A program made the translations under genes and the position numbers. The notes below the pieces were generated by a model. That model worked only from the letters and a program-made list of their open reading frames with translations, made no database searches and was not told the DNA's origin. Below, piece by piece: positions 38,989-48,415 of a stretch of 64,000 nt of DNA (position 1 is its first letter; each line of letters starts with the position of its first letter). The stretch lies in the NCBI GenBank assembly GCA_019828565.1, contig JAHDYR010000064.1:434001-498000 (forward strand), read 5' to 3'. The DNA comes from Carpediemonas membranifera. Taxonomy: Eukaryota; Fornicata.

Positions 38989-41900
38989 TTAAACGTCCAA
39001 CTCCTTTGGTGCGTCCGACTTGAAGTAGTTGAGCATACGTCCAGTGATCAGGAAGCCGCCGGCGACGTTGACCATGGAGATAAAGATCGCGATGGCGCCG
39101 ACGACGACAGTCCACTCCTTATAGAAGGGGTGCTTATCGAGGAGCATCATGCCGCCGAGCACAACGATGCCAGAGATAGCATTGGTGACAGACATGAGGG
39201 GCGTGTGTAGCGAGGGGTGCACGTCGCCGATGATCTTGACGCCGATGAACACGGAGAGCGCGAAGATGAGCAGCACCGTCTGCATGGAGCCCGTGCCCTT
39301 GGGCGACTTGTACGGCACAAACATGGACAACAGCAGCGCGATGACGACCGCGGCGAACGGCAGGGCCCAGTAGAGGGTGAAGCGGGCCTGGGGGTTCATG
39401 GGAACCTTGCCGGCGACCTCCTCGACCTCGGGCTGGACAACCTCGGCGACCTTGCCGGCGGAGGGCGGGGGGCCGACGGGGCGCTTGGGCTCGGGCATGA
39501 CCTCACCGTTGTGTGTGAGTGTCATGGGGCCGATGACGTCATCCTCCATGGGGAGGACGAAGTCGGGGCGGATGACGTAGGCCTTGGGGGCGTCCTCGGG
39601 GGGGACGTACTCAGCGTCGCGCTGCTGGTCGGCGATCGTGTCGAGGATGTGGAACATGTTGGTGGCGTAGAGCTCAGAGGCGACGGCGGCCATGCGGGAA
39701 GCGAGGTCGGTGTAGCCGATGATGGTGACGCCGTTGTCGGTGACGTACTTCTCGCCGGGGCGGGTCAGCTCGCAGTTCCCACCGCCAGCAGCGGCGAGGT
39801 CGACGATGACGGCGCCGGGCTTCATGTCGGCGACCATGTAGTCCTTGATCATGATCGGGGACTTGCGGTTGGGGATGGCCGCGGTCGTGATGATGATGTC
39901 GATGCGCTTGCACTGCTTGTGGAAGAGCTCGTACTCCTTGCGGAGGAACTCCTCGGAGGCCGTCTGGGCGTACCCGCCGGCCCCAGCGCCGTCCTCATCC
40001 ATGTCGACCTCGAGGAACTCGGCGCCCATGGACTTGACCTCGTCCTTGACGACAGAGCGGATGTCGAAGGCACGGACGACAGCACCCATGGCGCGCATCG
40101 TGCCGATGGCAGACAGACCGGCGACACCAGCGCCGATGACGAGGACCTCGGCGGGCTCGGTCTTGCCGGCGGCCGTGATCTTGGGGGCGATGAGTGCGCG
40201 GTAGGAGTTGCAGGCCTCGATGCAAGCGCGGTAGCCGGCGAGGTTGGCGGTAGACGAGAGAGCGTCCATCTTCTGGGCGCGGGACGTCCGGGGGATGCGC
40301 TCCATGCACATGCAGTGGACGCCGTACTCCTCGGCGAGGAACTCGATCATGGCCTTGTTGTCGGCGTTGCCGGGGTTCATGAACGAGATCAGCATGGGCC
40401 CGACCTTCGTCGCGGTGTACACCTCAGCGCGGGCACCGGTGCGCCACTTGTTCTCGCCCATGACGAAGAGCTCGGCGGCCTCCTCGCGAGTGGGGAGGTT
40501 GACCTTGAGGACGACCTCGGCGTCGGCCGCGTCGGCGTGGGTCTGGACGATCTCGCCGCCTACGGCCTCGTAGAGGTGGTCGGGGAAGTTGGAGCCGACG
40601 CCGCAGCCCGTCTGGAGCTTGACGTGGAAGCCGATCTTGCGGAGGCGGGTGATGTTCTCGGGCGACATGGCGATACGGTCCTCGTCCTCGGCCAGCTCGC
40701 GGGGGATGTAGATGGTGGAGCGGGGCTCAGGGTAGACGTAGGTGTCCTCGGTCTCCTCCTCGTCGAGGTCCTCGGTGGTGTCCTCGGCCTTGGCCATGCC
40801 GGCCGTGAGCTTGGAGATGCCGTCGCGGAGGTCGTTGATGCACTTGGCAGCATCAGCGAAGAGCATGCGGGCGTTATCGTCGACGAAGATGGGGTTCGTG
40901 ACGCCGGCGTAACCCGGGGAGAGGGAGCGCTTGATGACAAAGACGGCCTTGGAGCGCCAGACCTCGACGACGGGCATGTTGATGTCCCGGTTGACTGTGT
41001 CGTTGGCGCCGATGATGATGGCGGCGTCGTACGACTCCATCTCGGGGTTGACCTCGTCCATGGTCTTGACGATGTTGTAGGGGCAGGCAGCCTCGGCCAG
41101 GAGGATGTTCATGTGGCCGGGGAGACGGCCGGCGACGGGGTGGATGCCGAAGGTGACGTTCACACCGACTGAGCGGAGGTTCTCGACGGCCTCCACAAGG
41201 GGGCGCTGGGCACGGGCGACGGCGAGGCCGTAGCCTGGGACGATGAGGATCTTCTTGCAGTTGACAAGGGTGGCGGAGAGGTCCTCGACGGCGATGGTCT
41301 TGCAGCGGGCCTTCTGGTCAGCAGCCTGAGCGCGCTTTTCCTCGGCAGAGAGGCCGCCGGACTGGACGCCGCCCTTGATGACCTCGAGCAGCGTGCGGTT
41401 CATGGCCACGCACATCAGCTGAGCGAGGATGGCACCAGACGAGCCGACTATGGAGCCGGTGATGATCATGAGGTAGCCGTCCTGGCGGAGCGTCAGGCCG
41501 GTGAGGGCGCCAGACCAACCCGAGCCGGAGTTCAGGATGGAGATGACGACGGGCATGTCAGCGCCACCGATGGCGAGGACGACAGCGGTGGAGAGTAGCG
41601 TGGAGACGATGACGACGGCGATGAGGATGGCGTAGGAGATGTACCAGTAGGGCTCGCCCGAGGGGATGAACAGGAAGGCAATGGCAAGGATGGCGTCGAT
41701 GATGCCCAGGCCGACGTTGATCGCGTTGCGGAAAGGCAGCGCGCGGGGCTGGCCAACGAGCCAGCGGGGCTTGCCCATGAGCTTGAGGCAGGCCCAGATC
41801 GAGCCGACAAACGTCATCGTGCCGATGAGGACACCGAGAACGATGGAGATGCGGGACAGGAGCAGATCGACAACATAGGTCATGTCTTCGAAGGCTTGGT

Positions 41901-42294
41901 CCTCGCGGACATCAAAGGCAAAGCCCTCAAGGACTGCGGCGAGGCCACCGAAAGAGTTGAGAAGGCCAACCATCTGGGGCATGCCGGTCATCTTCACAGA
42001 GGTCGCGATCACGACACCAACCGTCGAGCCGGCACCGGCGAGGATGAGGAAGATAACGATGTTGAACAACTTGGACCAGTATTCCGCGTTCACGTGGTAA
42101 ACGTTATAGAGAACTGCCAGGATAGCAATAAGCATACCAACAATGGCAAACATGTTACCACGGGCAGCAGTGGACTGCTTGCTGAGGCCAACGATGGCGA
42201 AGATGAACAGTGCTGCAGAGGGCACAAAGGAGAATGCGACAATATTGTCAGCACCATACTTCATGGTTTCATTCACCTGATCCCAGTCTACCAT
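38989..42294 (-). CDS. NNT: Fused NAD(P) transhydrogenase, beta-then-alpha order
   Basis: Proton-translocating NAD(P) transhydrogenase, 1101 residues from the ATG at 42294 (MVDWDQVNETMKYGADNIVA). The N-terminal half is PntB: about eight membrane helices, then the NADP-binding domain with IVPGYGLAVARAQRP and IIIGANDTVN. The second half is PntA: NAD domain with AEDEDRIAMSPENI and VIGAGVAGLSAIGTMRAMGA, then four C-terminal helices around IGDVHPSLHTPLMSVTNAIS. Animals have alpha before beta; beta-first fusions are known from Entamoeba and apicomplexans. The frame stays open 46 codons upstream, including a basic, serine-rich stretch (MLDSRSLKSSKNSAREKIL) that could be an organelle-targeting sequence. 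However, a promoter-like block overlaps it, so I chose the shorter form. It likely resides in a mitochondrion-related organelle or vesicle membrane. Confidence 0.94.
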   Translation of the reverse strand: MVDWDQVNETMKYGADNIVAFSFVPSAALFIFAIVGLSKQSTAARGNMFAIVGMLIAILAVLYNVYHVNAEYWSKLFNIVIFLILAGAGSTVGVVIATSVKMTGMPQMVGLLNSFGGLAAVLEGFAFDVREDQAFEDMTYVVDLLLSRISIVLGVLIGTMTFVGSIWACLKLMGKPRWLVGQPRALPFRNAINVGLGIIDAILAIAFLFIPSGEPYWYISYAILIAVVIVSTLLSTAVVLAIGGADMPVVISILNSGSGWSGALTGLTLRQDGYLMIITGSIVGSSGAILAQLMCVAMNRTLLEVIKGGVQSGGLSAEEKRAQAADQKARCKTIAVEDLSATLVNCKKILIVPGYGLAVARAQRPLVEAVENLRSVGVNVTFGIHPVAGRLPGHMNILLAEAACPYNIVKTMDEVNPEMESYDAAIIIGANDTVNRDINMPVVEVWRSKAVFVIKRSLSPGYAGVTNPIFVDDNARMLFADAAKCINDLRDGISKLTAGMAKAEDTTEDLDEEETEDTYVYPEPRSTIYIPRELAEDEDRIAMSPENITRLRKIGFHVKLQTGCGVGSNFPDHLYEAVGGEIVQTHADAADAEVVLKVNLPTREEAAELFVMGENKWRTGARAEVYTATKVGPMLISFMNPGNADNKAMIEFLAEEYGVHCMCMERIPRTSRAQKMDALSSTANLAGYRACIEACNSYRALIAPKITAAGKTEPAEVLVIGAGVAGLSAIGTMRAMGAVVRAFDIRSVVKDEVKSMGAEFLEVDMDEDGAGAGGYAQTASEEFLRKEYELFHKQCKRIDIIITTAAIPNRKSPIMIKDYMVADMKPGAVIVDLAAAGGGNCELTRPGEKYVTDNGVTIIGYTDLASRMAAVASELYATNMFHILDTIADQQRDAEYVPPEDAPKAYVIRPDFVLPMEDDVIGPMTLTHNGEVMPEPKRPVGPPPSAGKVAEVVQPEVEEVAGKVPMNPQARFTLYWALPFAAVVIALLLSMFVPYKSPKGTGSMQTVLLIFALSVFIGVKIIGDVHPSLHTPLMSVTNAISGIVVLGGMMLLDKHPFYKEWTVVVGAIAIFISMVNVAGGFLITGRMLNYFKSDAPKELDV

Positions 42295-42946
42295 TCTTGT
42301 GTGGACGACAGACGGGTCTTGTGCTAGGTTCAGAATTTTTTCGCGCGCAGAATTCTTTGACGATTTTAGACTTCTGGAATCGAGCATGATCGGCGTGCAA
42401 CAGTGTTCAAATGAGTTATGCTGGCGTTTCACTTGGTTCTGGAGGGCTTCATGTCATTGTATCTCGAGATATGACTGCAATAGATCCAGATCGAAAAATA
42501 AACGCGGGCTGACAACTACCAGTGGCTAGAAAGATCGGCGCTGTGTCGGTACGGCGTTGTTTTGGCGATTATGGCGCCGGTTTGGCTTGCGGCGCAGTCT
42601 GGCGAACTCAGTTCGGACAACTGGAAGGAACATCAAGATGGCATTGTATTCCTTTGATTCATCCTCTTCGTTGCAAGCAAGCCGTGAAGCTGTTATTTTG
42701 AACCAGAAAGGACGAAAACGAGCAAAAACGAGCCAGAAAGATGACAAAATGATCGCATCTCCAGGATTGCCCCTTTCAAGCATCAGTTGGCTCCAATACC
42801 ACCTTCAACTGGCTTCAGTTGTCGGGACTCATGCTGGTTTCGCTGTGTTTGAACAGATCTCTGGGGCTGCCCGGAGATCTTTGCAAATCGCAACACATCG
42901 CGACCACAGGGGACTTCATATCTGCGATAAATATAAACCGGTCAGC
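42295..42946. other. Intergenic region, transhydrogenase promoter and kinesin 3' side
   Basis: Contains GGTTCAGAATTTTTTCGCGCGC at about 42327-42348, 30-55 bases upstream of the transhydrogenase ATG, related to other A/T promoter blocks here. The rest has short frames on both strands without motif support. No RNA gene is recognised. Confidence 0.45.
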
Positions 42947-44456
42947 TCACCATTTATCGCGTCCGGTCCAACCGGCAGCCTCCCGGGCGCTCCGGGCGAT
43001 TAGCTCCTTGTGGAACTGATCCTCCTCCTTCTGCGCGGCCGTCTTGTCCCTCGCCTTGAGCACCGCCTTCCGCTGCTTGGTCCTGGCATCGGCGACGAAC
43101 TCCCAGAGCTTGACGTAATACGCCTTCGCCCGCTTGAAGTCGACCTTGCCGCTGCGGGTTGCCCTTTCGATGAACTCCTGCTCCGTCAGTTGTGACAGCA
43201 CAAGGCCGTTGTCGCCCTCGTTCGGGAGCATGTCTGCCACGTTCAGGGCGCCCTTGCTGACGGCCGTGAGCCATGAGCAGGCGCGCTCCTTCGACCATGT
43301 CTTGGGGTCGTGCTTGTTGGGGGCCAGCAGCTTGGTCTTGGGCGCGCTCATCAGTGTCTGTGCATACCGCAGCGTGTTGATGCTGTGGGACGCGTCGGCG
43401 GCGTGCGGCGAGGTGCAGGCGACCACGACACACCGGGTAGGCCGCACCGTCGCGAGCTCGAAGATGTCCTTGAGCACCAGCGTGAGCTTGGAGCTGCGGT
43501 ACGGGATGTGCAGGTGGGCCCCGGTCCCCTGGCGGGCCCGGCCCTTGATGCAGTCCTTGAGGGTCATCAGAGACGTGTTGATCTGCTTGGCCTCCTCCAG
43601 GCGGGCGGCATCATGAGCAGCACGGTCTGCGGCCCGCTCGCTGCCGGCTAGGTCGACCAGGAACAGTATGCCCTCACTGGCACCCCCAGCTGACTTGACC
43701 GGGTCTGTCTCGAGGACGCTGATCTTGGTGAGGGCGTGGGAGCGGGATGAGGTGTCGTTCTTGAGCGTGGCGACGGTCCGTCGATGGGCCAGGGCGGTCT
43801 CGCTCATCTCCAGGAAGGCCTCTGGGGACGGGCAGTCGCGGGTGTCACACCCGTCAAGCACGACTGAGGAGAACTTGTCCTCCATGATGCGGACGGGGCG
43901 GTGGGACGGGAGGTCGTAGGCGGCGTCCCCGAGGATCTCGACGAATGACACCACGACCTTCTGGGTGGGTGACAGCGCGTTGAACAGGTCCTGCGCCATG
44001 AGCTTCGTGATTGCGTTGACGGTATACGTCTTTCCTGTGTCACGGTGGGGGAGGGAACTCACCAGTGCCTGTCTGGCCGTACGCGAAGAGCACCGCCGTG
44101 CCGCCGCCCGCGGGGAGGTTGATGAAGTCGGTGCCAATCATCTCATACACCTCCTCATTGCTGCTGCTCGGCCCAAAATTGTGGTTCAGGGTGAAGCTCT
44201 TGTCGTCGAGCTTTGCCTTGTCGGCTCGAAAGTGCAATGTCGGCTCGTGAACGGTGACTGTTCTACCATGCGGATAGATGATCCTGAACGAGTCCTCGTG
44301 CTCGAAGATGGGTCTGGTGCGGGATACAACCGTGAAATCCTTGCCAACAGACGCCGGCTCCGGCTCCTCGTTGACAGAGGACTCTGCATGCGCAATAAGG
44401 CGCTCAAAAGCAGCTCTATTGGCTTTTAGCTGTTGTATGGTGGGTTTTATCGCCAT
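42947..44456 (-). CDS. Kinesin-13 motor protein with C-terminal SAM-like domain, two exons
   Basis: Exon 1 is 44456-44063 and exon 2 is 44034-42947, with a 28-nt intron (GTGAGT...CCGTGACACAG) that splits the P-loop. Spliced, it reads YGQTGTGKTYTV. The 493-residue protein has the kinesin-13 style HEPTLHFRADKAKLDDKSFT before the P-loop, switch I TSSRSHALTKISV, switch II FLVDLAGSER and PYRSSKLTLVLKDIFE. Kinesin-13 proteins depolymerise microtubule ends and control flagellum and spindle length. The C-terminal part contains WSKERACSWLTAVSKGALNV and a following LSQLTEQEFIERA, resembling a SAM domain, then a basic helix. A SAM domain occurs at the N-terminus of KIF24, so its place here is unusual. 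GATAAATGGTGA surrounds the stop. Confidence 0.88.
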
Positions 44457-44599
44457 TGGCAAGAGGGTATCCAGTTAGGTCGCGAACGGGGTTCTGTGCA
44501 CAAAACTGCGGGACCAGTCTACATGGATGACCGAGGGATGCTAGCACACGCCGCGGGTACAGCTGATCCAGGCCCCGTCATATTCAAGCTTTACTCGGA

Positions 44600-45169
44600 T
44601 CAGAGCAGGCCGATGATGGCGGCGATGACTGCGGCGACGCTGATGGCCACCAGTCGGGCCGAGTCGACAATGACCCAGGACTGGTAGTCGGGTTCGCCGT
44701 CAGTCATCACGGTGCCCTCCTCGCTGCATGGGTACAGGGCGATCGTCATGTTGCGGTACTCCTCGGGGATGGCGTCGATGTTCTGGAGGACGTTGTTGAC
44801 GATGTCCCGGGCGGACGGGATGTCGAAGGGGAGCTGACTGCCAACAGAGTCGTCAATGGCGTCGAGTGCGAGCTGGAGATAGTCGATGGGGAGGGTGAGG
44901 TCGACGCTCTCGGTGCCATTGAGCTCGACCGCGTTGACACAGCTGCTGAAGCTGTTGTAGTCGTCTACCGTCAGGCCAGCTATGTCGAAGACCTTCTTGA
45001 CTTCATCATTCTGGAACTCGAACCAGAGGCTGACTGTCGTGTTGTCGGTGTAGAGGGGGAAGGTCACGTTGTTCGCTTGGTCGATTAGGAGCTTGTCGCC
45101 GTTCATGGGCTCCGTAAACTGAGCGGCGAATGCTATTGCGAGGAGGAGGGCGAGGAATGCGAGCTTCAT
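44600..45169 (-). CDS. Secreted, probably GPI-anchored or tail-anchored glycoprotein, unknown
   Basis: 189 residues from the ATG at 45169 (MKLAFLALLLAIAFAAQFTE), a textbook signal peptide with cleavage likely after the AFA motif. The mature part is acidic, with potential N-glycosylation sites (NVT, NTT, NGT, NMT) and only two cysteines. It ends in a hydrophobic segment (ARLVAISVAAVIAAIIGLL) with no basic tail, typical of a GPI-anchor signal. No family is recognised. A cell-surface role is inferred from topology. Confidence 0.75.
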   Translation of the reverse strand: MKLAFLALLLAIAFAAQFTEPMNGDKLLIDQANNVTFPLYTDNTTVSLWFEFQNDEVKKVFDIAGLTVDDYNSFSSCVNAVELNGTESVDLTLPIDYLQLALDAIDDSVGSQLPFDIPSARDIVNNVLQNIDAIPEEYRNMTIALYPCSEEGTVMTDGEPDYQSWVIVDSARLVAISVAAVIAAIIGLL

Positions 45170-46568
45170 TCGTTCTAACAAATACAGTGGGACGTTGACA
45201 CCCTTTACAGGCCTGTAGCAGCAAGAATAGTCGCCATAATGGTGATTCCCCGTCGTTTCCAGTTCACTGTCCTTGGCCCCTCACCATCACTGCCCAAGAC
45301 ACCCAATCGATCGGAGGAATGATCGGAGGACAGTTTATGTGGTCAGGTGGTGGAGGCGGTGCCCCGGGGCGGCCAGTCTGGCCAGTCTGCCCCGGGAAGC
45401 CGGACCTCCGCTCCGAAGAAAAGAAAGGTTGCTCTGGCTGGAGATCACCGGGCGTTCTTGCCTGAGTGACTCCGCCGCCAGATCAATTCCGATCCTCGAG
45501 TCGCTCCGGGACTCGGCCGAACAGTCACCGCCCGAACAGTCACCGCCCGAACAGCACCGTCTCATAAACATAACCATCTCAAGCTTTATTTTACACTTCC
45601 ATGCCCGCTAACCGAGCTTGTGTGAAGCGTATTTCCTTGTGTGGCACCTGGTCTGCTCGTGTGTTCAATGGATTTTTTTTATCCAATCATTTTTTACATT
45701 CATGACCAGCCCGCGGCAACCCCAAGCGGAGCCTGGATTTGCATCAGGCGTCGCGAAGAGATGATGGGATTAAACGTTGGCAAGGGCGATAGTACTCTGC
45801 GCTAATCTGCACCATACTTATACATATTTTTTTTGCCGCTCGTTTACGGAATACATGTGCTCCCTTGCCAACATAAACGACGCTTTGCACCTACTATGGC
45901 CATCGGAAGAGCCATGCTGCTCCGATCCCAGTCGCCCGCCGACAACGGCTGACCTCCCGCATCAAACCTCGATAGGAGTAAGCTGCGACACTTACTGAGT
46001 GCAGACGTCTGTTATACACAGCGCTTCTACATATCAGGGGACTGTTGCAGACATTTTTTTGTCCGTACCAGAACTCTGGGTTGGGCAAATCCGAGGCCAA
46101 TTACATGGTGCTGGTAGACTCAGGTGCTGGAATAAAGCTGTGGTCTGGCAGACACAGCTACACTGATGCAGCTATACGGATCGTCTCTCAGCCACACGTG
46201 TCAAAAGGCCCAATCCCACTAACACACACTGCCTCACTGATGTAATCCATGCCTGGCAGGGTACTCGACCGGTCTCATCTGATGCTTCAGAGTCACGGCT
46301 GAGGCCACAGTGATACAGGCGATCCCCCTCCAAGGCCCACAGCTGTGTCGAGCTTGAGTCGATGAATGCCCCCATGGTGTGTTGTCATCGACTCAGTGCA
46401 GTTTATGTAAAGTTAGATTAAATACGTAAACGGATTACCTAGAGGCGCCCCTACACCACAGTCCCGCCCTCGACAGGGACGGGCCCACCGACACAGGGAT
46501 CGACTGAGCGTTTCGTCGGAGTTTTTGGTTGCAACAGTAAGGCCGAAATTCAGCATCCAAAGTTCAGA
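45170..46568. other. Long intergenic region
   Basis: About 1.4 kb with lower G/C in parts, T-rich runs (45671-45700, 45826-45834) and the 15-base tandem repeat listed separately. Frames on both strands are short and without motifs. No tRNA or snRNA was recognised by eye. Confidence 0.45.
45519..45558. repeat. 15-bp tandem repeat, about 2.7 units
   Basis: Unit CGAACAGTCACCGCC at 45519-45533 and 45534-45548, then a partial, altered unit. A minisatellite seed in non-coding DNA. Confidence 0.8.
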
Positions 46569-47276
46569 ATGCGGAGTGCGCGACCATCGCTCCTCTCGCC
46601 ACGGCTTGTTGAGAAGTACAATAGGACTGAACGAAAGAATAGCATGACAGAATCTCTGTTCTCCGCGTCATCGTCGCGTTTGGACCTCCTCGCCCCATTA
46701 TCACCGCGACAGTCATACGCAAGCTTGCTAACCGAACAAATTCAGCCTAGCAAACCAAAAGACAGCCCCGAGCTCCAAAGGCAGCAGCAAGAGGTCAATC
46801 GGCTGCGAGCTGAGCTCGACCAGTTGGACTCCCGGGAGCGGTTGCTCACCGAGCGGCCCTCGCACGCCCGGGTTGTTTCGCCCACCTCGGTTGCGTCGAG
46901 CGGTGCCCAGGGCCCCTTTGATGGCCAGCGCCAGGCGGATTCCATTACTCCAGAGTTCGAGCCCGCGGGGGAGTGGCGAACGGGGCCTGTTGACGACGAA
47001 TTCATCCTCAACGAGGGCATCCGCATGATTTACAACGGCGATACGCTTGTTTTCTGGGCGGACATGGACCGGCACGTTCTCCTGTGGGGCACCCCGCCTG
47101 ACCCCGAGGGCGGCGTGCCTTTGGAGGTCATCACCGACATATCCATCGACTGGTCTGAGCTTACCGTCCGGATTGATATGAAGCGCGGCGGACTGGTTGC
47201 TGTTGGGTCCAGCAAACGTGCCATCCGACGCTGGGTGGAAGCTCTCGAGCGTCAGGTCGGCCTGTATGGGGACTGA
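46569..47276 (+). CDS. Coiled-coil plus PH-like domain protein, unknown
   Basis: 235 residues. The N-terminal half is Ser/Arg-rich with a short coiled coil (LQRQQQEVNRLRAELDQLDS). The C-terminal 100 residues look like a PH-fold: a strand IRMIYNGDTLVFWADMDRHV, LEVITDISIDWSELTVRIDM, and a final helix SKRAIRRWVEALERQV with the conserved tryptophan. It may bind a membrane or a protein partner. The ATG at 46569 is the first in frame; MTESLF at 46644 is an alternative. No exact family is known to me. Confidence 0.7.
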   Translation: MRSARPSLLSPRLVEKYNRTERKNSMTESLFSASSSRLDLLAPLSPRQSYASLLTEQIQPSKPKDSPELQRQQQEVNRLRAELDQLDSRERLLTERPSHARVVSPTSVASSGAQGPFDGQRQADSITPEFEPAGEWRTGPVDDEFILNEGIRMIYNGDTLVFWADMDRHVLLWGTPPDPEGGVPLEVITDISIDWSELTVRIDMKRGGLVAVGSSKRAIRRWVEALERQVGLYGD

Positions 47277-47627
47277 ACAGCCGCATTGCAATATCGATGA
47301 GACTCAGAGCCTACATGAATAGCTATGTAAATGGAAGTCAGCCTCTGGAACACCGTGATTTCCGGGCTGCCGGAGAGACGCATCAGTGTCCGGCATTCCT
47401 AATGTCACCTGTGGGACATTAGCCATGCTGTTGTCCAGCCTAGGCCTGTGAATGTGATGTCCTTATTGTATAACCCGCGACGATGGTCGCAGTTCACCTC
47501 CGTTTCGACTCTTCACCCGGCCGGCCCAATAGACCACTATTCTGCGATTTCGCAGTTTTAGCAACAAAACTCTCAAAACCCTTTTTCTTCGTTTGTTCTC
47601 CTTAGTTTTTGCTATTTACAAAGCACC
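47277..47627. other. Intergenic region with Ras-gene promoter
   Basis: About 350 bases. CTGCGATTTCGCAG, a perfect inverted repeat, lies at 47541-47554, followed by T-rich leader sequence up to the Ras ATG. The palindrome shares the CGCAG half with blocks upstream of other genes. Nothing else is seen. Confidence 0.4.
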
Positions 47628-48209
47628 ATGAGCATGAAACTTGTCATGATGGGCGCTGGTTCCGTCGGTAAGTCCGCTATCACCATCCAGTTCGTCAATC
47701 ATCAGTTCGTGACGGAATATGACCCCACCAGTTCGTTTACCCCCTTCTGGTTCGCTTACACAGTCGCTGATTCATATAAGAAGCCCGCTGCTATCGATGG
47801 GAAGCAGGTGATGCTCGACATTCTCGATACTGCCGGCCAGGATGACTTCGTGTCTGTCCGTGACAGCTACTTCGGTGCCGGCGAGGGCTTTTTGCTGGTG
47901 TTTGACGTATCTTCGAGATCTTCTCTCGAGGAAATCGAGTCGCTCCGTGACCAAATCCTGCGCGTCAAGGACGCCAAGAAGTTCCCCATGGTCATGGTCG
48001 GAAACAAGTGCGATCTCCCCGCAGAGGAGCACAAGGTCTCTGAGGACGAGGCCCGGGCCCTGGCCGAGTCCTTTGGGATCCCCTTCTTCAAGACGTCTGC
48101 CAAGGAGCAGATCAACATCGAGGAGTCATTCCATGCCCTTGTTCGCGAGGTCTGGAACTCCAGGCCCGCTGAGAAGAAGAGCGGCGGCGGTGGCTGCCTC
48201 GTGCTCTGA
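47628..48209 (+). CDS. Ras-family small GTPase, two exons
   Basis: Exon 1 is 47628-47730 and exon 2 is 47764-48209. The 33-nt intron (GTTCGT...GCTTACACAG) is a multiple of three and has no stop, so the unspliced frame is also open. Splicing restores switch I as EYDPTIADSYKK, matching EYDPTIEDSYRK of Ras/Rap, which proves the intron. The 182-residue protein has P-loop GAGSVGKS (Ser at Ras position 13), switch II DTAGQDDF with the catalytic Gln, NKCDL, TSAK, and a C-terminal CLVL box predicting geranylgeranylation. It would act as a membrane-bound signalling switch. A basic/glycine linker (KKSGGGG) precedes the lipid box. ATAAACG follows the stop. Confidence 0.94.
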   Translation: MSMKLVMMGAGSVGKSAITIQFVNHQFVTEYDPTSSFTPFWFAYTVADSYKKPAAIDGKQVMLDILDTAGQDDFVSVRDSYFGAGEGFLLVFDVSSRSSLEEIESLRDQILRVKDAKKFPMVMVGNKCDLPAEEHKVSEDEARALAESFGIPFFKTSAKEQINIEESFHALVREVWNSRPAEKKSGGGGCLVL

Positions 48210-48415
48210 TTCGCTTTCATAAACGTTGTCGTGCGATCGACACCATGTTCCACCGGGCATGACACGAATGATTGGTCAACCGCTCATTGTCCTTATGGCT
48301 GGACCGTGATCTGAAATCGGCCAGCTGTCACTCATACCGCCCCCGATGAGCTACCACCAAATGATTTACGTTAGTTACATGTCCACAATAATAACTGTCT
48401 GATGGCAAGAGAACA

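Noticed and set aside
39217-41172. Very long plus-strand frame opposite the transhydrogenase
   Set aside because: It is the antisense shadow of a strongly biased coding sequence; its Gly/Val/Asp/Leu/His composition is an artefact and it has no independent support.
42557-43003. 148-codon plus-strand frame between transhydrogenase and kinesin
   Set aside because: Composition is non-coding, it overlaps the kinesin-13 3' end on the opposite strand, and no motif is present.
45671-45700. T-rich hairpin (GGATTTTTTTTATCC) as a terminator
   Set aside because: Eukaryotic setting and no neighbouring transcript end; probably chance in A/T-rich spacer.
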